The translations under genes were made by a program, and so were the position numbers. From positions 1 to 7,624 of the forward strand of contig JAEZUY010000035.1 in the NCBI GenBank assembly GCA_023420895.1: a DNA stretch of 7,624 bases, written 5' to 3'. This DNA comes from Bacillota bacterium (GTDB lineage Bacteria; Bacillota; Clostridia; Tissierellales; Gottschalkiaceae). A model generated the notes under the pieces. That model was not told the origin of the DNA. It ran no database searches and saw only the letters and a program-made list of their open reading frames with translations. Of the stretch, positions 1 through 5,107 are shown piece after piece. Positions within the stretch are counted from its first letter, which is position 1. Each line of letters begins with the position of its first letter.

Positions 1-458
1 CTGAAAGAACCTGAGGAAAACTGATTGAAGAATTAAATTCAAAACAGCTGCTGAAGGATAAATGAAGAAATAAATAAATATTTAAAGAAATATTCAGAAA
101 ATATAAAAAATGAAAGATATGAACAGACATTCATAAAAGCTGAAAATACAGGAAGAAAATAGTAAAAAGAGACTTGATACAGAAAAAGAGATTTAAATAT
201 TACAGAATAATGAATTCAGCTAAAATTAATGATAGAAAACTGAAGAAAAGTAAAATTATGGATAAGAGATTTAATAAATCAAATAGATATGAAGCAGTAT
301 AGAAAGAAAAAGAATCTGTGGCATATTCTGAAATAATGAAGAAAAAATTAAAGAGTGATATAATAGAGAGCTTAAATCAGGAAAATGTTTTAATAGTGAA
401 GAAAAACAAAAAATATTCTGGAAAGATACAAGAAAAAATAAGAAATTTTCAAATATAG
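1..458 (+). pseudogene. possible decayed coding region, unidentified
   Basis: No intact gene is visible in the first 565 bases. The plus strand is purine-rich like the real genes here, and peptide-like stretches appear in shifting frames. One runs from about base 18 to 62 (KLIEELNSKQLLKDK) and continues in another frame at 58-159 (INEEINKYLKKYSENIKNER and onward). Frame 3 is open at 144-299, has a TAG at 300, and is open again at 303-455. This pattern suits an old gene broken by frameshifts and stop codons, with strongly charged, lysine-rich products. I do not recognise the family, and A-rich non-coding DNA can give similar runs by chance. No RBS plus start precedes any of the fragments. A mobile-element or phage remnant is possible but unsupported. 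Confidence 0.3.
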
Positions 459-499
459 ATTTAATATATCAAAGTTCATGCTTTAGTAAGTCTTATTAT

Positions 500-524
500 G
501 TTTAGAAAAATTTGTTTAGGGTAA
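500..524 (+). promoter_or_regulatory. candidate sigma-B-like promoter upstream of the YflT-like gene
   Basis: GTTTAG at 500-505 and GGGTAA at 519-524 are separated by 13 bases. The general stress sigma factor sigma-B of Bacillus recognises close to GTTTAA-N13..15-GGGTAT, so both boxes match at five of six positions with correct spacing. The start site would fall near 531, about 20 bases before the RBS. The downstream gene belongs to a family whose Bacillus namesake is stress-induced. A sigma-A alternative (TATAAG at 533-538 with a poor -35) exists. No sigma-B gene is visible in this window. Confidence 0.35.
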
Positions 525-550
525 TCATATGATATAAGATAAATAGTGCA

Positions 551-556
551 AAGGAG
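551..556 (+). promoter_or_regulatory. ribosome binding site that fixes the start at 566
   Basis: AAGGAG directly abuts the first in-frame ATG at 557, which is too close for initiation. It lies nine bases from the second in-frame ATG at 566, a normal distance, so 566 is the likely start. Confidence 0.8.
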
Positions 557-565
557 ATGGAGATA

Positions 566-988
566 ATGGATAGAGCATTACAATTTTTTGATACAGAAGA
601 GGAAACTCTTGAAAGAATAGAAAAACTTAAAAGCCAGGGTGTAAGTGAAAAAGATATGTACGTTATAGTTACTGAAGGTAAAGACTATACAATACTAAGC
701 AACTGCACTACAGACTTAGAAATCGAGAAGACTACAGGCAGAGGTATAGAACCGGCAGAACCTAAAGGAATATTCGAGAGATTTGCTGAAAAACTTGATG
801 CAACTCCAAGAATAGAAGAAGCGTTCTACAGAATGGCTTTATCAGACAGTGACAGAAAAAAAGCGATTGAAGAAGTTAAAAACGGTAAATATCTTCTTTA
901 TGTTAATCAGAACTATGTTCGTGACTATAGAGAGATAAAAAATATGTGTACAACAGACTGTATTGAAAGATTTGATCCTGAGAAATAG
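566..988 (+). CDS. YflT/general stress protein 17M-like domain protein
   Basis: A 140-residue soluble protein with no signal peptide or membrane segment. The N-terminus (FFDTEEETLERIEKLKSQGV, about residues 7-26) followed by a short strand (DMYVIVTE, 30-37) is the typical opening of the YflT / heat-induced stress protein domain, a small alpha-beta fold. A second alpha-beta unit ends in KNGKYLLYVNQNY (105-117). The loop FERFAEKLD (70-78) between the halves also suits the family. The molecular role is not known; in Bacillus, members are induced by general stress. The start at 566 is chosen over 557 because of RBS position. The gene is monocistronic, with a strong terminator about 50 bases downstream and a candidate stress-type promoter upstream. 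The C-terminus carries two cysteines (residues 128 and 132), which may be a lineage feature. Confidence 0.8.
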   Translation: MDRALQFFDTEEETLERIEKLKSQGVSEKDMYVIVTEGKDYTILSNCTTDLEIEKTTGRGIEPAEPKGIFERFAEKLDATPRIEEAFYRMALSDSDRKKAIEEVKNGKYLLYVNQNYVRDYREIKNMCTTDCIERFDPEK

Positions 989-1037
989 GAAACAGTCTGC
1001 AGAAAAAAGACATTGATATAAAATATTATAATATATT

Positions 1038-1068
1038 AAGACTTCTGATTATTTCAGAAGTCTTTTTT
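1038..1068 (+). terminator. rho-independent terminator after the YflT-like gene
   Basis: An 11-bp perfect stem (AAGACTTCTGA at 1038-1048 with TCAGAAGTCTT at 1054-1064), a 5-base loop and a run of T residues at 1063-1068. Confidence 0.92.
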
Positions 1069-1073
1069 CTTTG

Positions 1074-1082
1074 TGATATAAT
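1074..1082 (+). promoter_or_regulatory. extended -10 promoter for the HAD gene
   Basis: TGATATAAT at 1074-1082 is a perfect extended -10 (TG-N-TATAAT). It lies just after the upstream terminator and about 43 bases before the start codon. No good -35 box is present (TTCAGA near 1053 is weak), which is tolerable for extended -10 promoters. Confidence 0.6.
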
Positions 1083-1124
1083 TAAATAAGCAAAATATTT
1101 ATTTGAACAGGAGAAAAATATTTT

Positions 1125-1781
1125 ATGAGTAAAAAATATATACTTTTTGATTTAGACGGAACAATTGTAGATTCGAGTGAGGGAATAATAAATTCAGTGG
1201 CTTACTCTCTTAAAAAATTTGGAATAGAAGAAGATCCTGAATCACTGTATAAATTTATAGGACCGCCTCTAAGAGATTCATTCAGAGAATTTTACAATAT
1301 GAATGATGAAGATTCAGAGAAAGCAGTAGACTATTACAGGGAAATCTATTCTGAAAATCAGATATTCAATGTAAAGATGTATGACGGAATTTCTGATATG
1401 ATGAAAGAACTTAAAGCTAGAGGACTTAAAATAGTTCTTGCAACTTCAAAGCCTACTGTCTATGCAGAAGAGATACTTAATCATATAGGAATAGATCAGT
1501 ATTTTACAATGATTGCAGGGAGCGAATTCAACGGTCTCAGAGATAAGAAGTCTGATGTAATAAAGCATGTTATAGAAAGACTGGATATCGAAGATGTATC
1601 AGAAGTTTTAATGGTTGGAGACAGATATTACGATATAAAAGGCGCAAAAGATTTAGGAATAGATTCTATAGCAGTTTTATACGGCTTTGGAAATATAGAT
1701 GAGTTTGAGGAATACGGCGCGGAAAATATAGTAAGCACTGTAAAAGAGCTTGAGGAAAAAATAATAGAAATAGCTGAGTAA
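1125..1781 (+). CDS. HAD-family phosphatase (phosphoglycolate phosphatase/nucleotidase-like)
   Basis: A 218-residue cytosolic hydrolase of the haloacid dehalogenase superfamily. All four catalytic motifs are visible. Motif I is DLDGTIVDS with nucleophile Asp9 and acid Asp11; motif II is LATSKP with Thr107; motif III is a lysine in RDKKSD, Lys141 or Lys142; motif IV is VGDRYYD with Asp166 and Asp170 for Mg2+. An alpha-helical C1 cap lies between motifs I and II, and IGPPLRDSF (46-54) is typical of the Gph/PGP-like subgroup often annotated as phosphoglycolate phosphatase or 5'-nucleotidase. Length is normal. Such proteins dephosphorylate small phosphorylated metabolites, and the true substrate cannot be read from sequence. 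AGGAG at 1109-1113 precedes the ATG by 11 bases. It stands alone between its own promoter and a terminator. Confidence 0.9.
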   Translation: MSKKYILFDLDGTIVDSSEGIINSVAYSLKKFGIEEDPESLYKFIGPPLRDSFREFYNMNDEDSEKAVDYYREIYSENQIFNVKMYDGISDMMKELKARGLKIVLATSKPTVYAEEILNHIGIDQYFTMIAGSEFNGLRDKKSDVIKHVIERLDIEDVSEVLMVGDRYYDIKGAKDLGIDSIAVLYGFGNIDEFEEYGAENIVSTVKELEEKIIEIAE

Positions 1782-1807
1782 AATTTTATTATTTATATAA
1801 TAAAAAG

Positions 1808-1848
1808 ACCCTGATTAAAAAAGTTTCTGTAATCAGGGTTTATTTTTT
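1808..1848. terminator. bidirectional terminator between convergent genes
   Basis: A 10-bp stem, 1808-1817 (ACCCTGATTA) with 1830-1839, and a 12-base loop. T-rich sequence follows on the plus side (1839-1848) and A-rich sequence precedes it (1797-1806), which serves as the T-tract for the minus strand. It serves the HAD gene and also the minus-strand gene, whose stop codon is at 1847-1849. Confidence 0.85.
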
Positions 1849-2626
1849 ATTCTTTTTCCATAGGATTTTTTCCATGAATTTCATTTATTTTTTTAAATCC
1901 GCATTTTTCAAAATCAAGGTTCATAAATATTTCTATAAATTCTTTAGCAAAATGAACATCATCAGATTTTAAAGGTATTGCAGCAGCATGTTTAATTAAG
2001 GAGCCTTTTACAGTTTTTTCTCCGAAATCATAGCTCACTGAATTATAAATTTCTTCATATTCAGGATTTCCGAAAGACATTATATCCGGCAGATCAACAT
2101 ATGGATTTTTTTCTTTATAAGCATTTGAATGGTATCCAAGATAGTATTCGGCTTTGTCGTCGTTTCTATGCATCTGTATCTTTTTATTCTTTCTATTTAA
2201 CATTATATCTGTAAGACCCTTTTCAAATCTGTCTGCAAGTTTGCAGGCCATAACAGATCTGTAGCCGCCTGGATCTATATCGGGATTGTAGTAGCCGAAT
2301 TCATTATCTTCATTTTTCAGCAAATCAATCCAGTTTTCTGAATCGAGTATAGATTTTCTGTCTTTTGCAATAAGAGACATATTATTTCCTGCAAATACTG
2401 CATATCCGTCTACATAATCAGGAATCATCATCAAGTCGAAGAGAGAATTGTCTGCTAGAATTAAAACATCGCATTCTTCTCCGTCTAAGACTCTTCTAAC
2501 ACAGTTTACTGAGCCGTCAGAAGAAACTTGAACTGGTTTATAAGGGAAGTCTTCAGCAAATTTCTCACAGGCTCTTTTAACTTCATCGGTTACACATCCT
2601 GCATGAAGCACTTTTAAAGTTTTCAT
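1847..2626 (-). CDS. WtpA/ModA-like oxyanion (tungstate/molybdate) binding protein lacking a signal peptide
   Basis: A 259-residue type II periplasmic-binding-fold protein resembling WtpA, the substrate-binding part of tungstate/molybdate ABC transporters. Visible signatures in order are LKVLHAG (4-10, family LKVFHAGSL), DGSVNCVRRV (37-46), LADNSL (58-63) followed by MMIPDYVDGYAVFAGN, NPDIDPGGYRS (114-124) and DLPDIMSFGNPEY (178-190). In characterised relatives an Asp of the DPxGYR motif and a Glu in an LPPEI-like motif coordinate the metal. Here the Asp is kept (Asp118) but the second site reads LPDI, so binding may differ. The mature fold begins at residue 4, there is no lipoprotein or Sec signal, and an in-frame TAA lies just upstream. 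The protein should therefore stay in the cytoplasm unless exported by another route. No permease or ATPase gene is adjacent. It is divergent from the double-cubane gene. A role as cytoplasmic oxyanion sensor or store is inference. Confidence 0.8.
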   Translation of the reverse strand: MKTLKVLHAGCVTDEVKRACEKFAEDFPYKPVQVSSDGSVNCVRRVLDGEECDVLILADNSLFDLMMIPDYVDGYAVFAGNNMSLIAKDRKSILDSENWIDLLKNEDNEFGYYNPDIDPGGYRSVMACKLADRFEKGLTDIMLNRKNKKIQMHRNDDKAEYYLGYHSNAYKEKNPYVDLPDIMSFGNPEYEEIYNSVSYDFGEKTVKGSLIKHAAAIPLKSDDVHFAKEFIEIFMNLDFEKCGFKKINEIHGKNPMEKE

Positions 2627-2634
2627 ATATATCA

Positions 2635-2640
2635 CTCCTT
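2635..2640 (-). promoter_or_regulatory. ribosome binding site of the WtpA-like gene
   Basis: AAGGAG on the minus strand lies eight bases before the ATG at 2626. The in-frame GTG at 2635 overlaps the RBS itself and is rejected as start. Confidence 0.8.
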
Positions 2641-2664
2641 AAATGATATTCAATATGTATACTA

Positions 2665-2694
2665 TCTATACCCCAGAAGATTAAAAAATCACAA
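2665..2694 (-). promoter_or_regulatory. candidate promoter of the WtpA-like gene with overlapping inverted repeat
   Basis: On the minus strand TTGTGA (2694-2689) and TATAGA (2670-2665) are 18 bases apart, about 40 bases before the start codon. A short inverted repeat GTATA-N5-TATAC (2657-2671) covers the -10 box and could be an operator. Both calls are weak in such AT-rich DNA. Confidence 0.3.
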
Positions 2695-2781
2695 TCAATA
2701 AAGCGGCTCTATAGTTGACCGAAGTATAATAAAATTAATCGATATCACATTCACCCGTATTAGTTATAAGATATATATATG

Positions 2782-2790
2782 AAAGGGTGA
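2782..2790 (+). promoter_or_regulatory. ribosome binding site that supports a TTG start
   Basis: AAAGGGTGA is complementary to the 16S rRNA tail and sits four bases before TTG at 2795 (seven from the AAAGGG core). The ATG at 2779 runs into a stop after three codons and cannot be the start. Confidence 0.7.
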
Positions 2791-2794
2791 TTTT

Positions 2795-3937
2795 TTGAAC
2801 TTACCAGAGAATTTTAACGATTTTAATGAAATGAAAAAAGGCGGATTTTTAGCTATAAAAGATTTAAAGGACAATGGAGAGAAAATTGTAGGAGTTTTCT
2901 GCACATTCACTCCGACTGAAATAGTTTCAGCCGCAGGAGCTACTGCTGTCGGCGTATGCGGAACGGATGCTTCTGTAATTCCTGATGCGGAAAAGGAACT
3001 TCCCAGAAACTTATGTCCTCTAGTCAAGTCCAGCTATGGTCACGCTATGACAGACACATGTCCATATATATATTTTTCAGATATGCTGATAGGAGAGACT
3101 ACTTGTGACGGAAAGAAAAAGATGTATGAAATGCTTTCTAAGAGAAAACCTATGCATATTATGGAGCTCCCGAATGGAACTGCTTCAGAACAGTCTCTTA
3201 AATCATGGAGAGCTGAAATGGTGAAACTTAAAGAATTTATGGAAGATTTTTATGATATTGAAATAACTGAAGACGATATAAGAAAGGCCATAAAAGAAAA
3301 GAATATAGAGAGAAAAAATCTAAAAAGATTCTATGAACTTGGAAAAATGATTCCGCCAGCGCTTCACGGAAGAAAACTTTACTCAGTTGCCGCCGGATCT
3401 AAATTCGTATTCGGAAACGGCGGAGTTTCAGAAATGCTTGAAAAAACTATAGATTCTGTAATGGAAGAATATGAACAGGTAAAAGACACTCTTCCTACAG
3501 ACAGACCCAGAATACTGGTTACAGGTTCTCCGCTTGGAGCAGCAGACAGAAAGATTCTAGACACTCTTGAAGAGCTTGGAGCAGAGACTGTATGCTACGA
3601 AATGTGCGGAGCGCTCAGATCGCTCGACCTTGTAGATGAGGATGAAGAAGATGTCTACATGGCTCTAGCCAAAAAATATCTAAATATAGGCTGTTCATGC
3701 ATGGCTTCAAACAATATAAGAATTGAGCTTATAGAGAAACTCATAGATGAATATAAAATAGACGGTGTAGTGGACGTGACACTTCATGCATGCCATACTT
3801 TCAATATAGAGAGCTATTTTATAAGAGAGGCCGCTTTAAAGAATAAAGTTCAGTTTATTCAGATAGAAACAGACTATTCAGAAACTGATAACCAGCAGAT
3901 AAGAACTAGACTCGAAGCCTTTGTAGAAATTCTTTAA
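2795..3937 (+). CDS. double-cubane cluster protein, 2-hydroxyacyl-CoA dehydratase subunit D family
   Basis: A 380-residue cytosolic Fe-S protein of the HgdB/FldC (2-hydroxyacyl-CoA dehydratase D component) superfamily. The motifs point to the double-cubane cluster proteins (DCCP, YjiM-like): FCTFTPTEI (35-43), GATAVGVCG (48-56), LPRNLCPLVKSSYG (69-82), DTCPYIYFSD (87-96), GETTCDGKKKMYE (100-112) and HIMELPN (121-127). Cysteines 36, 55, 74, 89, 104, 267, 271, 300, 302 and 333 include the cluster ligands. Characterised DCCPs carry a [8Fe-9S] double cubane and perform low-potential reductions driven by a partner ATPase; the natural substrate is generally unknown. The ATPase activator (ASKHA type, YjiL-like) often encoded next to DCCPs is absent here. 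Start is TTG with a good RBS. A true dehydratase subunit is the alternative, but no second subunit or CoA gene is near. Confidence 0.88.
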   Translation: MNLPENFNDFNEMKKGGFLAIKDLKDNGEKIVGVFCTFTPTEIVSAAGATAVGVCGTDASVIPDAEKELPRNLCPLVKSSYGHAMTDTCPYIYFSDMLIGETTCDGKKKMYEMLSKRKPMHIMELPNGTASEQSLKSWRAEMVKLKEFMEDFYDIEITEDDIRKAIKEKNIERKNLKRFYELGKMIPPALHGRKLYSVAAGSKFVFGNGGVSEMLEKTIDSVMEEYEQVKDTLPTDRPRILVTGSPLGAADRKILDTLEELGAETVCYEMCGALRSLDLVDEDEEDVYMALAKKYLNIGCSCMASNNIRIELIEKLIDEYKIDGVVDVTLHACHTFNIESYFIREAALKNKVQFIQIETDYSETDNQQIRTRLEAFVEIL

Positions 3938-4005
3938 AAGATACATGAGAGTCAGTTTTAAGAGAGTAAAAAGTAAATAAGATTCATTAAATCTTTAAAA
4001 GAGGT

Positions 4006-4033
4006 TTGTTATTTAAAAAAAGTGGTATATACT
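4006..4033 (+). promoter_or_regulatory. sigma-A promoter for the first BFD-like gene
   Basis: TTGTTA (4006-4011), a 16-base spacer and TATACT (4028-4033) match the housekeeping consensus at four and five positions. The start site would be near 4040, leaving a leader of about 45 bases before the ATG at 4087. No clear terminator lies between the double-cubane gene and this promoter, so readthrough from upstream is also possible. Confidence 0.55.
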
Positions 4034-4086
4034 CATTATAAAGGTTATAAAATTTGAGAGAATATATAGAAGAGAGGTTTATTAAA

Positions 4087-4407
4087 ATGGCTAAAGACAG
4101 AGTGATTTGCAACAAAAACGATATTAAGTATTCAGATATCAGAAAGGCAATGTGCCAGGGAGCAAGAACTAGAGAAGATTTAATTGAAAAAGCAGGAATA
4201 TGCAATGAATGTGAAGGATGCGAATCTGAAGTAGACGGAATACTGAGCTCAGTTTGCGGATGCAAGAATGTTTCACTTCAGGATGTTAAAGATGCTATTG
4301 CAGCAGGATGCGACACTCCTGAAAAAGTTGAAGAAAAAACTGGTGCAGGTTCAGTTTGCGGAAGATGCACTAAACTTGTAGAAAATATAATAGAATTAGG
4401 ATATTAA
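4087..4407 (+). CDS. tandem BFD-like Fe-S protein 1
   Basis: A 106-residue soluble protein made of two BFD-like [2Fe-2S] repeats (bacterioferritin-associated ferredoxin fold) with an exact 49-residue period. Repeat 2 is canonical: CGC (Cys57, Cys59) and KTGAGSVCGRC (84-94, Cys91 and Cys94). Repeat 1 has Cys8 but Lys10 where Cys59 aligns, and AGICNECEGC (36-45) with an added Cys39 where repeat 2 has Gly88, giving CxxCxxC. Extra cysteines are 23 and 75. BFD-like domains serve as electron carriers or cluster carriers for partner enzymes; no specific partner is shown here. The ATG at 4087 has AGAGG nine bases upstream. A TTG at 4054 would add 11 residues and is less likely. It lies downstream of the double-cubane gene with its own promoter and ends before a strong terminator, and is paralogous to the next gene. 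Confidence 0.82.
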   Translation: MAKDRVICNKNDIKYSDIRKAMCQGARTREDLIEKAGICNECEGCESEVDGILSSVCGCKNVSLQDVKDAIAAGCDTPEKVEEKTGAGSVCGRCTKLVENIIELGY

Positions 4408-4489
4408 TTTAAAACTAGAGATAAAACTGTAAAATCTGAATAAAATAGAAATAAATTTAGATTTGAGAATTGATAGCTCTATAAATAAG

Positions 4490-4523
4490 GTCTGTCAGAG
4501 ATATATCTGATAGACTTTTTTTT
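4490..4523 (+). terminator. rho-independent terminator after BFD-like gene 1
   Basis: A 10-bp stem (GTCTGTCAGA at 4490-4499 with TCTGATAGAC at 4506-4515, one G-U pair), a 6-base loop and eight T residues at 4516-4523. It separates the two paralogous genes into different transcription units. Confidence 0.9.
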
Positions 4524-4546
4524 ACATATAATTTAAAATATATAGT
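4521..4546 (+). promoter_or_regulatory. weak candidate promoter for the BFD-2/fumarase unit
   Basis: TTTACA (4521-4526) and TATAGT (4541-4546) lie immediately after the terminator, but the spacing is only 14 bases. TAGTAA at 4543 gives 16 bases with a poorer -10. A promoter is expected here because the terminator is strong, but its exact position is unclear. Confidence 0.3.
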
Positions 4547-4595
4547 AAGAGTGAACCAGATTCAGTTAAAAGAATTGAGGAGAGGGGTTTTATAA

Positions 4596-5090
4596 ATGAG
4601 TCTGAAAGGAGAATTCTTTGAGACTTATGGTGACAGAGAAAGATACCAGGAATACAAAGAAGAAAAAAAGATAATGAAAGAAGAAGGAACATTCGGGAAA
4701 AAACAAGAGGAGGACGAGTATATGGGCAAGAAAAAGAAAGCTAAAAAGAAAGAAGAAAAAAAGAAGGATAAGAAGAAAAAGAAACATGGCAAGGAGCTTT
4801 GCAATATAGATAAAAAAGAAATTAAAAAAGCTATGTATAAAGGCGCAAGAACTAGACAGGACCTTGTAAAGATGCTTGGAATCTGTAATGTATGCGATAC
4901 ATGCAAAGATGATGTAGATGAGATACTCCAAACTGCCTGCAAATGTAAAAAAGTAAGCATGCAGGACGTTCTTAACGCTATGAGAGACGGTGCAAACACT
5001 GTAGAGAAAATAATGAAAGCTACAGGCGCAGGTACTAAATGCGGTAAATGCAAAAAACTGCTTGAGAACATGGTTGAGCAGGGATATTAA
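4596..5090 (+). CDS. lysine-rich, tandem BFD-like Fe-S protein 2
   Basis: A 164-residue protein in three parts: a charged N-terminal segment (1-42), a lysine-rich stretch (44-66, 16 of 23 residues Lys), and two BFD-like repeats paralogous to the preceding gene. Repeat 1 has a single first cysteine (Cys69) and LGICNVCDTC (94-103; Cys97, Cys100, Cys103). Repeat 2 has CKC (Cys115, Cys117) and TGAGTKCGKC (143-152; Cys149, Cys152). It ends in QGY as its paralogue ends in LGY. Repeat 1 is three residues shorter near its first cysteine than in the paralogue. The lysine-rich part may bind nucleic acid, membrane phospholipid or an acidic partner; that is inference. Two starts are plausible: ATG 4596 after an AGGAGAGGGG region, and in-frame ATG 4722 after AGAGGAGG. 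It lies 17 nt upstream of fumarase alpha and so is probably co-transcribed with it. Confidence 0.8.
   Translation: MSLKGEFFETYGDRERYQEYKEEKKIMKEEGTFGKKQEEDEYMGKKKKAKKKEEKKKDKKKKKHGKELCNIDKKEIKKAMYKGARTRQDLVKMLGICNVCDTCKDDVDEILQTACKCKKVSMQDVLNAMRDGANTVEKIMKATGAGTKCGKCKKLLENMVEQGY
4706..4713 (+). promoter_or_regulatory. internal ribosome binding site for an alternative in-frame start at 4722
   Basis: AGAGGAGG lies eight bases before the in-frame ATG at 4722 (residue 43 of the longer product). It is a better match to the anti-Shine-Dalgarno sequence than the one for ATG 4596. Initiation here would give a 122-residue product beginning MGKKKKAKKK. Confidence 0.55.
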
Positions 5091-5095
5091 TATTT

Positions 5096-5102
5096 AGGGG
5101 GA
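5096..5102 (+). promoter_or_regulatory. ribosome binding site that supports the TTG start of fumarase alpha
   Basis: AGGGGGA ends five bases before TTG at 5108. The first in-frame ATG lies 16 codons inside the conserved N-terminus, so TTG is the likely start. Confidence 0.7.
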
Positions 5103-5107
5103 TAACT

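Noticed and set aside
2715..2730. TTGACC and TATAAT as a promoter for the double-cubane gene
   Set aside because: Each box looks good, but they are separated by only four bases, and neither has a suitable partner at 16-18 bases.
4054..4086. Upstream TTG start for BFD-like protein 1, adding 11 residues
   Set aside because: The ATG at 4087 has a better-placed RBS, and the canonical fold begins right after it.
4787..4803. TGGCA...TTGCA resembling a sigma-54 -24/-12 promoter
   Set aside because: The spacing is one base too long, which sigma-54 does not tolerate well, and it lies inside the BFD-like protein 2 coding sequence.
4590..5071. Minus-strand open frames with hydrophobic, membrane-like translations
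   Set aside because: They are the complement of the lysine-rich BFD-like gene: AAA/AAG codons read backwards become Phe/Leu/Ser. They have no RBS of their own.
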